In this document: positions 1 to 11,308 of the stretch, in pieces
Layout: each line of letters begins with the position of its first letter
Numbering within the stretch: position 1 is the stretch's first letter
Source of the DNA: Diospyros lotus
Taxonomy: Eukaryota > Streptophyta > Magnoliopsida > Ericales > Ebenaceae
Reading direction: 5' to 3'
NCBI RefSeq assembly: GCF_014633365.1
Contig: NC_068341.1
Span: 6,014,001-6,078,000 of the forward strand
Length of the DNA stretch: 64,000 bases
Translations under genes and position numbers: made by a program
Notes under the pieces: generated by a model
Databases searched by the model: none
What the model saw: only the letters and a program-made list of their open reading frames with translations
Told to the model about the DNA's origin: nothing

Positions 1-5
1 CTATT

Positions 6-1181
6 TGCCAAAAATGTAAGCATGAACAGGTTCCAAACCCTGGCTTGCTTCAACCCCTGAAAATACCAGAGCAAGCCTAGCAACAAATCTCAATGGACTT
101 TGTGGAGGGGCTTCCTAGGTCTGAAGGGAAGAGCACTATCCTAGTGGTGGTGGACAGGCAGACTAAATTCAGCTACTTCCTAAGCCTGGCCCACCCTTTT
201 ACAACCCAGGAGGTGGCTCGACTATTGTTGGATCTTGTGATTAGGGTGCATGGTCTACTAATGTCCATCACCTCGAATAGGGATAAGGTGTTCTCTAGCA
301 ACTTCTGAAGGGAATTGTTCAAACAATTGGGGATAGGGTTGCACGTGTCTTTAGCATACCACCCTGAGACAGATGGGTAAACCGAACGTGTTAACCAATG
401 TCTTGAGACCTACCTAAGGTGTGTATGTTTCTCCAAACTCGATAGCTGGAACCAATGGCTGCCCCTAGACCGGTGGTGCTACAATTCTAATTACCATAGC
501 TCCCTCAAAAGGTCCCCTTTTGAGACGCTATTCGGTTACAAACCCCCACTGATCCCAGCAGTGATGCACTACTCACATGTGGAGTTAATAGTAGACCAGC
601 ACCTAACGCAAAGACAGAAAGCCCTGCAAATCATAAGGAAGGAGTTTACAGTGGCACAAAATAGAATGAAATAGATGGAAGATTGGAAAAGAAGCGAGAG
701 GAGTTTTGAGGAAAGGGATATGATGTATCTAAAGGTGAGAAGATTCCAACAGCATCTATTCACTGGACAGACCCCATCCAAACTAGGCCCAAAGTATTTT
801 GGGCCGTTTAAAGTGTTGGCCAAGATAAGGAAGGTTGCTTACAGATTGCAACTCCCAAAAGGGATGGGAATCCACCCTGTCTTCCATGTGTCGCTACTGA
901 AACGGTCAGTAGAATTCAGTAGGACCCCATAACTCAATTAGCTCAGATTTGCCAGTGTTAGAGGAAGACCTTCCAAAGGAGACAGAACCCTTGGCCATGC
1001 TAGATAAAAGGGTACTTCATCATAATTCTATGCCAATCACATAGGTATTGGCACAATGGACCAACTGTCACCTGGACAACACTTCATGAGAATACCTTTC
1101 GAAGCTGCTCACTTAATTTCCCCAAGTAACCAGGCTACCATAAATTTCTTGTGGACAAGAAATGTCTCTAAGGGCTCATAT
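6..1181 (+). pseudogene. Ty3 chromovirus pol 3' end: integrase core and chromodomain (broken)
   Basis: This is the C-terminal part of a Ty3/gypsy polyprotein; the rest lies left of the window. The frame opens at the last two cysteines of the integrase zinc finger (CQKC). The catalytic core follows, with VVVDRQTKF, then SNRDKVF, then the glutamate in KRSPFETLFGYKPP. Next come the [16 protein letters not shown] and [10 protein letters not shown] blocks typical of plant chromoviruses. A chromodomain-like segment (VLAQWTNCH) is at about 1045-1100. It is dead: in-frame stops occur around base 90, at 306-308, after the PETDG motif, near 672, after RTP at 930, and inside the chromodomain, where the tryptophan codon before the conserved Glu reads TGA. 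Most are single-base changes of Gln or Trp codons. It is an ordinary relic with no sign of host use. Confidence 0.85.
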
Positions 1182-1375
1182 TGTCACACAACCAAGGGTA
1201 GTTTGGTCAAGGCCCTTAAAATTCTATATTTCATTTATGTATTTTTGCATGCAATTAGGCGTTAGCAGCCGTTAGAAGGCTGTACTATGGTGGGGCCACC
1301 TTCTAGAAGGACCCCAACTGCTTATACATATGTAAGGGCCACGTCCACAGCAGGCAAGCAATGAGAATATTCTAA

Positions 1376-1420
<45 letters not shown>

Positions 1421-1491
1421 CCTCCCCGATAACCCAAGAATTCCACCTGGAATTCTGCCAAATTGCCTTGTCAGTGCCTCCAGTACTGACA
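1182..1491 (+). repeat. 3' LTR of the left-edge chromovirus
   Basis: The block begins TGTCACACAACC directly after the pol relic and its short purine tract, and ends TACTGACA. TGTCA and TGACA are the same terminal inverted repeat seen in the other LTRs of this window. It contains a long CT microsatellite in its second half. The 5' LTR is outside the window, so neither the LTR pair nor the target duplication can be tested here. Confidence 0.65.
1380..1419. repeat. (CT)n microsatellite
   Basis: About 19 uninterrupted CT dinucleotides lie inside the left-edge LTR. Similar CT tracts recur in the other LTRs of the window, usually shortly downstream of their TATA box. Confidence 0.9.
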
Positions 1492-3330
1492 GAAGAGAAG
1501 CAGTGGACTTTGGTTAAATTGTAGAACGAACTATGGGCATATGCGTGAGGCATCCATATACTAGAAAACAAGGACGACATCATAAAACTGACCCGGTAAT
1601 CAATAAGAACAATATGGCCAATCCTGGATTGAAGTGAAGATGGAATCTCTGCAAATCTCTGAATGGAACCATTACTAATACCTTCTATGCAGCGAATACT
1701 ACAGTGGATCAATCCAAAAATGTTATGCACTTAATCGGGTATGATTTATTTCTCAAAATGTTCCAGCAAGACATCGAAGGTATTAAGTAACTGTAGATGC
1801 ATTTAGCACTTGAGTTTTTAACAAAACTACAGAAATTATGAAATCCCCTGTTATGGCTATTTAAGGCATGCAGCTATAAGAGATTTATGTTAGAGATATT
1901 TATACTTAATACTTCATGTGTTCAGCCAGGAGTTCAAATTGGCCCGTTGCTTCCAATAAATTCTGTCATGCAGGCCATTATTGTGTCTCACTACCTCACA
2001 ATGTATTAGAAGTGCTTGTCAACATAAATCATATATAGCTGGCCGCTTTAACTAGCCATTACGCTATATTGCCTTAGTCAAACATCAACACACTTCCACA
2101 TCATTGCTTATACACGTGGCAGTGACAGGAATTTATCTCCCAAAACTGTTGTTCTTAATTTCGTATAGACATCTTTCTTATTGAGACAAATAATTTCACA
2201 AGGCCGCACTGCTCACTTAAAACAAGGGAAAGCAAAACAAAATCCTAACTTCATTTAATAATTTTATAAATGCTTAGACAAGCGAATATATGATAATATC
2301 TCTTGCAACCTTACCCAACAAAAAAAAAAAAAAAAAACATTGATTTCGGATTTTTCTATGACATATAATTTGTCAATTAATTGACTAACTGTTTTAATTT
2401 CGGAAATTGGGCAAGGCATTTCCGAATGTCCAAATCCATTGATAAAGTGCGGAGTAAGAAACGCAATCTGAAACCATACCCCAACTCAACACCTATCCTT
2501 CCTTCGTGAGTGGTTAAAACTGGAAGGTACAGAAACGATCATTTTCAAACTAGTCCTCAAAGTTCACCACACAAAGCCAAATAGCAAGGTAGAGGTTCGT
2601 TTTCCACAGTCGGACATAGCTCGATTAGTAATTCCTCTACTCGTTCTGCTTAATCAAACGGAAAGAAAACGACAATAATCAACCTAATTAGCACTGTCAT
2701 TTGCAGATATAACGTCGAAATCGGATCAGATTCAGGTGTCTCCAATCATGGATGCAGAGACGAGTCCAGATCCAGCGTAATGAAATTACTCAAACCCTAA
2801 GGAAAGGCAACAGACGACACTGAACCGAGATTCATCGAACAGGTAATGCAAGCAAATACGAATACGCATGCTGCGGGATAGAGGGAGAGAGAGTACCATT
2901 GTTTGGCGCAGTTAATGGCGCGCTTGTTTCCCAAGTTCCAACAAGGAGAAACGACAAGCCTGAACTGAATTCATAGGGCGGGGGCGACTGAAATTGCCGT
3001 TCCTATTTGTTGTGCGATGAGCACAATTACCCATCTACCCCTCAAACGGCTGAAGTTTTACCTTCCCAGCCAAGTTACATCACCGATTGCAAGCATGAGA
3101 TTGTTGCTTGGTAAAATCCTTTTTTTTTTTTTTCTTTAAGTGGATGAAATTATGATTTTGACTTTCTATATTTTTTTGGTTACAATGAGTGGCTGGTGCT
3201 GGTAAGAGATTTCTAGATGTTTTAGGGTTGTTGCAAGGCAATTGACTATTCATTAGCAGTTGCGAGACTAACGAAGAAGCCAGTGGGGGGCGTGTGCAAT
3301 TTTTAAATAAATTTAAACTTTTTGCAGTAA
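1492..3330. other. Intergenic DNA with no confident gene
   Basis: No reading frame here has recognisable protein similarity. The GC-richer segment 2880-3000 looks, on the minus strand, like a 5' leader and short first exon: it has an ATG near 2975 opening a 20-codon frame (MNSVQACRF...) and a GT donor after the bases CAAACAATG at about 2898, followed by a CT-rich tract. No downstream exon was found toward 1492, so it may be a promoter or exon relic. The rest is AT-rich, with poly(A) and poly(T) runs near 2320 and 3120. Confidence 0.4.
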
Positions 3331-6210
3331 ATTTAGGTGGTAATGTCTTCGTATTTCAATTTTTTATTTTAAATTTTAAATTTATTTTTAATTTTTTGTT
3401 TTGAATGTTTGTTTTGATATTTTTGAAAACTTGTTCTTTTTGTCATTTTGAAAAAACTGTTTCTTAAAACAAAAAATTAGAAAACGTATTTGCTTTGAAA
3501 TTTTGAAAAACATCATTTTAAAATATTTTATTTAATAAATTTAATTTAAAATATAAATAATTATTAAAAATTATAAATTATTAAAAAATTAATACAAAAA
3601 AATTATATTACATATCACATTACAAATTCGTAATCAAATAAAAGAAAACAAAAAAATATATAAAAACACAAAAGACAGAAGATGAGTAGCCACAGCATAA
3701 ATCAATCGCGATGGAAGTAACGATCGGTGAAGGAGAGGCTGTGAGCGGTAGCTGGGGTTGTCTGTCGACAGCGGTAGGCAGTGGCTGGGGTTGTCCTTCG
3801 ACAGTGGTAAGTTGTGGCTGGGGTTATCCGTCGACAGCGGTGGGCAGTGGCAGGCGCGATGGTTGTTCGACAGTCAAACAGAGAGGAGTGCAATGGTCGT
3901 TCGACAGTTGAACAGATGAGAGGGGATGATGGTGGATGCAATGCAAGATGAGTGATGGTGGGCGATCGACGGCAACTCGCACGGCCAGTGGTGGGCGTGG
4001 TCAACGGTGGTGGTCGCAGTGGCAATGGCGGATACGGTCGATGGCGGATGGCGAACGATACTGTGTTTTTAGGTTTGTAAATTTGGGTGTTTTGGAGAAA
4101 AGAGATGAGAGATAGATGAAATATGGGGTCTACCAGATTTGGGGGGGAGATGGGGGGTTAATGGTGACTTTCGGCGATGGTGGACGAGGTCGACAACGGC
4201 TCATGGCAGCGATAAAGATGGGGGGCGCTGTGTTTGGCCGATGCTTGAGAAAGAGAAAGAAGAGAGAGAAAATATATGCAAGAATGGAGGTTGGGTTGGG
4301 GGTATGGGGAAGGGTGTTGACTGCACTCTCACCCTGTAATTAAAATATAACAAAATTTATATTATATTTTTTTTTCTTTTATTTTGGTGAGAGATTTATA
4401 CTCGCCAGTGTACAAGTGCAATTGTAGTCCAAATTTAAATTTATATTTTCTAGATGAGTCCAACTCATCCACTGAGAGATTTATTTATGGTAAAAGAAAA
4501 AGAATGTCACACACAAACACATGCATCTAGATGAATTGGCAACACAACATTTTCTGTGGATTTTTAGATAACAGATGTTAGGAAATAAAACAAGGCATAA
4601 ATTAAAATAGATATTGAATTTGAGATTATAGAATTGAATAACACTTGAGTTAAGACAATTTTAGCACCAACCCCTGATCCCTAATTTTTAGCATGAAAGA
4701 TTAACAACATTAATTTAATTTCAGATATGAGGGTTTGTTATTAAATGTAATTAGAGATGATAATGGTTATAGTTTAAGCAATCCTCATACATGATATACG
4801 GGATTATAGTTCAAGCAACTACCATAAATTTAATTGCAATTAATACACAAAATAACTAAATTAATCATCCGAATTTGAATATGATAGCGTTTCTAGTTTT
4901 AGTAACTCCCATACGTGGCATGAAAGCTCTAAGTTAGACTTACGCTCAACTCCAAACCTAGTGATTTCTCAATAGTTAATACACACTCATACTGAAATTT
5001 AAATTAATGTCACTCATTTAAAACACAGCTTTATTTGGAAATCATTGACGTTGGACATTGTCCTTACCTTAACCTAATATTAGATTTAGGTACTTATTTT
5101 TATTTGAAAATTAATTGATAGAAATTTAAATGGCGTAATTTAAATGACAATAATTAAAACAACATAAATTAATCCGCCATTTAGGCGGTAGATAATAAAA
5201 CGACGTGATTTAAAAATTACAGAAATTTAATGGCATAAATTACTCGACCATTTAGACAGTGAATAATAAAGTAACAATAAATAACATGAGAATTTAATAG
5301 AAGAAATAAAAGAATAAATATCACAGAGAAATATAAGAAATAAAAGAAGATAAAACAAGAACAATTATCAAATATAAACTTTAAGAATATAACTAAGATT
5401 TCAATTTAAGAATAATAATGGCTCATTCACAAGTGCACCAAAGTGAATTATTTATAACTCACAAGATGCAATATAAATTACACAATTTAAAATTATAAAA
5501 CTAGACATAATTATATTTAATGAGTACTTACAAAACATTCATTTAACTAGTGGGAAAAAAATAGCTAAAAGACACAAAATATAACAGACTTTAGGTGAAA
5601 ACACTAATAAAAATACAAAATAAAGAAAAATCTTCTACAAATTGGGCTTTGTTGGGCCTTTGCTTGGTCTTAAGCCTTCTATGTGATTAAAATGTTTGGG
5701 CATTTCTTATGATTAAAATGCTTGGACCTTCCTTGTGTTAGATTCATTAAATAGTTGATCCAAGTGCATTTAAAACATATTCTAAACTCAATAATTGACC
5801 CTTGAATTTGAGCAGCAATAATGGGTCATCAAACGTCTTCGATTTATGCCCTTAATTAATTGTAGAAGTCAATTTACTTACTTCATTCTGAAAATAATAT
5901 TTAATACGTATAATTATTTATTTTAAGCATAAATATAAAACCAAAATAGAGATATAATTCATTAAGATTTAGAAAACATTAACCCCTCGTCAGTTGTGTG
6001 CATTTTTTGTGTTTTGGTGTTTTGTGTGTTTTTTCACAGAAAATACCCAAAATAACAAAATGTTGTTTTCAGGTTTTCTTTACAAATTTTTGATTTGTTT
6101 TTAAAAATGCGTTTTTGAAAACAAAAAAATATAACGTGTTTTCAGTATTTTGAAAAATTGAAAACTCAAAATGAGTTAAAAACAACAAAAAGAATACCAC
6201 CTTAGATTCG
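3330..6210. other. AT-rich region, possibly a decayed Mutator-like element
   Basis: The stretch is bounded by short inverted matches (GGTGGTA near 3338 and TACCACC near 6196). Both ends run into T/A-rich DNA with many TTTTGAAAA motifs, a look common to plant Mutator-like and MITE termini. The inner part 3690-4340 is markedly G-rich and carries a minisatellite. Frames in it (for example 3711-3911 and 4116-4343) are products of repeats and low complexity. No transposase was recognised and no matching target duplication was found. Confidence 0.25.
3751..3849. repeat. 33-bp minisatellite, three copies
   Basis: Three adjacent 33-bp units start GCTGGGGTT and contain TCGACAG. They occupy 3751-3783, 3784-3816 and 3817-3849, with a degenerate fourth start after 3850. 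The TCGACAG core recurs at wider spacing to about 3907. Because 33 is a multiple of 3, every frame shows an 11-residue period, which explains the long but meaningless frames on both strands. Confidence 0.8.
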
Positions 6211-7438
6211 CTATTTTCTGTTTATTTTGCATATGCCATCCGATTTTGTTTAAATTGCACTAACACTTTGCAATTAATATTTGTTATGCACGATACTGTA
6301 TAATTAACTAAATTACATTATTATCCTTCAAATTTATCCAGAAATGTGAAGTTTATAATTACACATTAACACTTGTTTTGAATTACGCGCAAGTATAGAT
6401 AGGAGTATCGTTGTTTTTTATGATTTAACATATGAATAAGGGAATGCATTATCACGTAGGTGATGATTGGCATTTCATCCCAACAACTTCACTTGATAAA
6501 TAATAAATAAATATTTCATCATGCTTGTCAATAGATGATTCATCACATAATTTGACATATTCAAACATATCAAGGATAATTTAAGTGCGAAGAAAGTATG
6601 GACAATTAAAAATAGTTTTTTTTTTAATTTCATATTTAGAATATTTTCTTGTTGTTATGTTTAATTTAATTAAATTGTTCAAATATTGAAGCATGAGATG
6701 CAAAGATTGACTTATTAAGTTGATATTTAATTATTTATATTACATTTTGATAAAGTTTGGTCTAAATTGCAATATTCTTTATAGAATTTTAATTGGTCGT
6801 CATAATTATTGTCCAGGAATTAAAAGAAAAATTCATGAAAATTGGTAAACATAAATGTAATTTTTTTAAAAATTAAAATTTTAAGACAATAATACGCTGA
6901 AAGGGTAGAATTTAAGATGTAAGATACAGTATTTAAAATGTTACACTAAATATGTCTCATCCGTACAACTACGAACCACTGCGAGGTCTACATCCAGCGG
7001 TCTCAACTCCAGCCTCGAGCTCCCAACAATATGGACCACCTGGGATTCGGACAGGACGCAAGGTCTAGGTCGTCGCCCAGTTCTTCGAGAGCTTGAAGCA
7101 AAGAGGCCTGCTATTCAATGGATCGAGGACGGCTTTCATTGGGTCCCTAGTCAACCAGGACGGGTGGCCAGGTTGAGCGAGTCGGAGAGTCCAACTAGTG
7201 GATATGTAGCTGCGCCGAGAGGGTTGACGGCCTTAGCGATGGAAGTTAATTATATGTAGTTGAGGTTGGAGCTGAAATTAATGCCTGTGGAAAGTGATGG
7301 TGCCGATTAAGTATGGGTTCCGTACATGTTGTGAAGAACGTACGTGTTCTTCACAAGTTATCTAGCACCTCGCAGCTTTGCTTCCTGATATTTTGTTCGT
7401 ATTGTATACAATGGTGGTTATGCAATTATATAGTCTTG

Positions 7439-7477
<39 letters not shown>

Positions 7478-7684
7478 GGTGCGAAGGAGGGTGGCGGCTA
7501 GGAGAGGCGTCTGCAGCTGTTCGCCATTTCTCCCAACTCTAAAAATATGTTAAAGATGAAGTCTGCAGCTCAACGTTTTGAGTTAGAAGATGCATGAAGA
7601 CGTGGGCAAAGTGTCTTTTTAGTTAGAATTCATTCGGCCAAATGGATTGTACGTACAGTAAACTTAACTTAAGCGTACAAGTGT
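6211..7684. other. Intergenic region upstream of TSPO
   Basis: 6211-6950 is AT-rich with nothing recognisable. 6955-7290 is an abruptly GC-richer island; the plus-strand frame through it has only scattered stops and reads like a decayed coding segment, but I do not recognise it. A (GA)n tract lies at about 7443-7473. The last 200 bases form the likely TSPO promoter. Confidence 0.4.
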
Positions 7685-7691
7685 ACGTGTC
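7685..7691 (+). promoter_or_regulatory. ABRE-like site ACGTGTC upstream of TSPO
   Basis: ACGTGTC is the classic abscisic-acid response core (bZIP/ABF site). It lies 204 bases before the chosen TSPO start and 51 bases before the first in-frame upstream ATG. Plant TSPO genes are known to be induced by ABA and osmotic stress, so the site fits, but a 7-base match alone is weak evidence. Confidence 0.35.
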
Positions 7692-7894
7692 ATAACATGG
7701 GCGACAGTTGAAAAGGCAACGGCCTAACTTAAAGCCGAAAAATGTCACTCAAATCCGCTCAATCCATATACCTGATAAAACGCTCATCTCCTCTCCTTCG
7801 TAACGCTTTCCTCTCAATTTCGCCATTTAATTTCTCCCAACTCCTCTCATGTTTCCAATCCTTCTACGCAACAATAGAATTCCAATTGGCGTTG

Positions 7895-8365
7895 ATGGCC
7901 AAGCGAGCAATCCGGTCGCTGGTGCTTGCGCTGGTGGTGCCGATGTCCCTGACGGCCGCCGTGATTTTGCTCTTCGGCTCTGGCCGGAAGTACCGAGCCC
8001 GAGCCCTGACCAAGCCGTCGTGGCTGCCACCACTGCTCTTGGTGCACGTGGCGGCGCTGGGGTCGTCGTTAGCCATGGGTCTCGCGGCCTGGCTGGTGTG
8101 GGCGGAGCGCGGCTTCCTCGGCCACCCCGACGCGCTGCCACTTTACATTGCTCAGCTCTCGCTCAGCCTGATATGGGATCCGCTTGTGCTCAGGATTGGC
8201 GCAGCCCATTTGGGCTTGGTGTTTTGTCTGCTTCATTTTGGGACCTTGGTGGCCTGCCACCGGAAGTTCCTGGCGGTGCACCCCGTCGCCGGAGATCTCG
8301 TTATGCCCTGTTTGGCTTGGGTGGCATTCCTCACGTTTACAAACTTCAAGCTTATTTTCACCTGA
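7895..8365 (+). CDS. TSPO: TSPO family outer-membrane tryptophan-rich sensory protein
   Basis: This is a 156-residue intronless member of the TspO/MBR family. These five-helix membrane proteins bind porphyrins; in plants they sit in the ER/Golgi and are made transiently under stress. Visible marks are a first hydrophobic helix at about residues 8-28, the KPSWLPP motif (40-46), MGLAAWLVW (61-69), the SLIWDP motif (91-96), a fourth helix about 105-121 and a last helix about 136-155. I chose the ATG at 7895 because family similarity starts at MAKRAIRSL and the context has G at -3 and G at +4. The frame stays open 51 codons upstream to an ATG at 7742. That extension is Ser/Arg/Leu-rich, unlike the acidic hydrophilic extension known in Arabidopsis, so it is either 5' leader or an optional targeting extension. 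Family identity is secure; the start is less so. Confidence 0.9.
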   Translation: MAKRAIRSLVLALVVPMSLTAAVILLFGSGRKYRARALTKPSWLPPLLLVHVAALGSSLAMGLAAWLVWAERGFLGHPDALPLYIAQLSLSLIWDPLVLRIGAAHLGLVFCLLHFGTLVACHRKFLAVHPVAGDLVMPCLAWVAFLTFTNFKLIFT

Positions 8366-8434
8366 AATTGCTATTTCGTGTTTGTTCGGTGGCATGCATA
8401 AGCATGACTATTTATTAGCCAATAATTTGTTTAG

Positions 8435-8440
8435 AATAAA
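8435..8440 (+). terminator. Polyadenylation signal for TSPO
   Basis: A canonical AATAAA lies 70 bases after the TSPO stop codon in AT-rich DNA, a plausible near-upstream element for 3' end formation. Confidence 0.45.
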
Positions 8441-9931
8441 AATATTAATTCCAAACTACCAACCAATAAATAGAGGACTCCCTCTCTTCGCACAAAAGGG
8501 CACCGGTAATTATGTATACATATACAGGTGTATATATACAAGTATAATAAATATTTTTTAAAATTTAATAATATTAATATTTGATGAGTCAAAAGTTTAA
8601 TGATGGGCATGCTAAAATGAACATAGTAGGTTTGGTTGGCATGTCGCATCACATGTGAGGATTTGATTTGATTATTGTTGTTAGGAATAAGAAGGCCTAT
8701 GGATTTGAACACAAAGTTGTGATTGCGATTGTTATTGACTTTAGCAATATTGTGTTATAAATTTGTTGATTTAATTTAATCACCGAGTCTTTCATTAAAA
8801 AAAAACAAACATAATCTTAAGCGTAAATTTTAATAAACAAACATCGGTTGATTCACTTGCCGCCTTCCTTCCAGGCAAAGAATAAGAAGCTGTAGACAAC
8901 TAGCAAATGCGCTGTGATCTCCGGAAAGATCCGAGGAAGTGCCTTCCTGCCACGTGGACGAGGTCAAGTTGGCTTGGGCCAAGATCTCGCCGTAATTTCG
9001 TTGGTTTCTCTCAAAAACCGGTTAAAACTTCTTTTTGCATTGAAGACAAGTAATGGGGGCTAGCGGCACGGGGGGTGTCCCAGTCCTTGGTCACAGACAC
9101 CTCCTCGTCCACGTGATCCTAATAAATGCCAGCCGGCCCCATCGCAACGCTGTTGCATGTGAACACACATGACCTGTTGGTGTTGGTTACCGAATTGACT
9201 CCACTTTCTAATTTTCTTTTCCTCAGTACAGGGAGGGAAGGAAAGGGATAAGACAAAAATATTTATTTTTCATCTCAAAGCATGAAAGTCATGATTACAT
9301 ACATACATACATACATGTAAGCTGGGGGGACGCATTTGCATTTTGAGAAAGATATTTTAATAATAATAATAATATTACTATGTTTTTATTCAATATATTT
9401 TTTCTTGCAAAATAAAATAAAATTTGCAATGAGGGATGGGGCCCATAGGTGGACGTCCGCATGTAGCGCAGCCAAATAATTTTCGAATACGTGCAAACAG
9501 GCGGAAACGATGACGAAGAATAAATTATGCGTCGGAACGCGGACACACTCTCTCTCTCCCCTTCTTCTCTTCTGTTTCTCGCTATTGTTTTTTGTTTTTT
9601 TTTTTTTTTCATTTGGGTATCTCTGACTCTGAGTTTATTCTTTCACTGTTTCTCTGCCCACCGACGCACGCTGAGAAAGTCTCTAAAAGCAAACCCTAAA
9701 ATCCCTTAATCCCTCGTCTGATTTGGAAATCCAAATCCACTCCCACTTCCCCAATCCCAATCCTAATCCCGAGGCTCTGCTCTTCGCCGTCGAGTTTTGG
9801 TCGATCGAGTCCGATTGTTCTCTTTGACTTCTCTCCCATTCCCACGTACTCGAATCTCGCCGATCTTCTCACTCTTTGCTTGCTCAGATTCGCCGATTCA
9901 GCTCGGAATCAGTGAACCGGCGACTTTGACA
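8441..9931 (+). promoter_or_regulatory. Upstream region and 5' leader of the GT34 gene, with two G-boxes
   Basis: No gene is seen. Two CACGTG G-boxes occur at 8951-8956 and 9110-9115 in a GC-richer block (8870-9180). Simple repeats follow: (CATA)n near 9298 and (TAA)n near 9358. A CT-rich leader at about 9540-9930 is typical of plant 5' UTRs. An in-frame ATG at 9797 would add 45 residues to the downstream protein but matches nothing expected of that family. The exact transcription start cannot be read. Confidence 0.4.
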
Positions 9932-11308
9932 ATGCTAGAGGGGTGGCTGGGCGCTCGGAGGCTCTTGAAGATCAAGCGAGTCGTCCGGAAGGGCAAGCTC
10001 ACGCTGCTCTGCTTTGCGCTCACCGTGCTCGTCATCCGCAGCAACCTCGGTGCCGGCAAGTTCGGCACGCCGCAGCACGACTTGACGGAGATCCGCGACC
10101 ACTTCTCCTTCTCCGGCCGCCGGGCAGAGCCGCGTCGAGTACTGGAGGAAGCTCAAACTACCACAGCCTCCGCCACTACTAACTCGGGGTCAACATCGGA
10201 CAACAACTACGCCACGTTTGACATCAGCAAGATCTTGGTGGACGAAGGTGAGGACGAAAAGCCCGATCCGAAAAAACCGTACAGTCTGGGACCAAAGATC
10301 TCGGACTGGGACGAGCAGCGAGCCGAATGGCTCCGCCAAAATCCGAACTTCCCTAATTTTCTCCGGCCCAATAAACCGAGAGTTCTATTGGTTACCGGCT
10401 CATCGCCCAAACCATGTGAAAACCCGGTTGGCGATCATTACTTGTTGAAGTCAATTAAGAACAAGATTGATTATTGTAGGCTACATGGGATTGAAATCTT
10501 TTACAACCTGGCCTTGCTTGATGCTGAAATGGCTGGCTTTTGGGCGAAGCTTCCCTTAATTCGGAAGCTTTTGTTATCCCACCCGGAGGTTGAATTCCTC
10601 TGGTGGATGGATAGTGATGCTATGTTTACAGATATGGCGTACGAGGTGCCGTGGGAGAGGTACAAGGATCACAATTTTGTGATGCACGGGTGGAATGAGA
10701 TGGTTTATGATCAGAAGAATTGGATTGGATTGAACACTGGAAGTTTCTTGCTGAGGAATTGTCAGTGGTCTTTGGACATTCTTGATGCTTGGGCTCCAAT
10801 GGGTCCGAAAGGGAAGATTAGGGAGGAAGCAGGGAAGATACTGACTAGGGAGCTTAAGGATAGGCCGGTTTTTGAAGCTGATGATCAGTCAGCCATGGTC
10901 TATCTGCTGGCAACTCAGAGGGATAAGTGGGGTGAGAAGGTGTATCTTGAGAGTGGATATTATTTGCATGGTTATTGGGGTATTTTGGTGGATAGGTATG
11001 AGGAAATGATCGAGAATTACCACCCGGGTCTTGGCGACCACAGGTGGCCGCTTGTTACCCACTTTGTCGGCTGCAAGCCGTGTGGGAAGTTTGGGGATTA
11101 TCCAGTAGAGAGATGCTTGAAACAGATGGACCGTGCATTCAACTTTGGGGACAATCAGGTTCTGCAGATTTATGGGTTTACACACAAGTCGCTGGCAAGC
11201 AGGAGGGTCAAGAGGACAAGAAATGAGACCGGCAATCCTCTTGAAGTCAAGGACGAGCTGGGTTTGCTTCACCCAGAATTCAAAGCTGAACAGGTGTCAT
11301 CTTCTTGA
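9932..11308 (+). CDS. XXT2: Xyloglucan 6-xylosyltransferase (GT34)
   Basis: This 458-residue type II Golgi membrane protein should add alpha-1,6-xylose from UDP-xylose to the glucan backbone of xyloglucan, the main hemicellulose of eudicot primary walls. A short basic cytosolic tail (to residue about 22) is followed by a signal-anchor (LTLLCFALTVLVI, 23-35) and the GAGKFGTP stretch (40-47) that marks the XXT1/XXT2 branch rather than XXT3-5. The catalytic GT34 domain spans about 145-430, with GDHYLLKS (167-174), DYCRLHGIEI (180-189) and the metal-binding DSD (227-229) in WWMDSDAMF. Conserved blocks WIGLNTGSFLLRN, FEADDQSAM, YYLHGYWG and THFVGCKPCG follow. The length matches the family and, like Arabidopsis XXT1/2, there is no intron. 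The start at 9932 gives the canonical N-terminus MLEGWLGA; a 45-codon in-frame upstream extension exists but is not expected. XXT1 and XXT2 cannot be separated from sequence alone. Confidence 0.95.
   Translation: MLEGWLGARRLLKIKRVVRKGKLTLLCFALTVLVIRSNLGAGKFGTPQHDLTEIRDHFSFSGRRAEPRRVLEEAQTTTASATTNSGSTSDNNYATFDISKILVDEGEDEKPDPKKPYSLGPKISDWDEQRAEWLRQNPNFPNFLRPNKPRVLLVTGSSPKPCENPVGDHYLLKSIKNKIDYCRLHGIEIFYNLALLDAEMAGFWAKLPLIRKLLLSHPEVEFLWWMDSDAMFTDMAYEVPWERYKDHNFVMHGWNEMVYDQKNWIGLNTGSFLLRNCQWSLDILDAWAPMGPKGKIREEAGKILTRELKDRPVFEADDQSAMVYLLATQRDKWGEKVYLESGYYLHGYWGILVDRYEEMIENYHPGLGDHRWPLVTHFVGCKPCGKFGDYPVERCLKQMDRAFNFGDNQVLQIYGFTHKSLASRRVKRTRNETGNPLEVKDELGLLHPEFKAEQVSSS

Noticed and set aside
1272..1730. 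Minus-strand 152-codon frame
   Set aside because: It runs through the LTR and its (CT)n tract, which translates as an ER repeat. No protein similarity.
3702..4025. Overlapping frames of 66-107 codons on both strands
   Set aside because: They arise from the 33-bp minisatellite and G-rich low-complexity DNA; every frame shows the same 11-residue period.
3330..6210. Confident Mutator-like element
   Set aside because: Only a 7-base inverted match at the ends and no 9-bp duplication; similarity of AT-rich ends is too weak.
7827..8418. Several 66-189 codon frames over TSPO on both strands
   Set aside because: GC-rich third positions of the TSPO gene create open shadow frames; only the annotated frame has family motifs.
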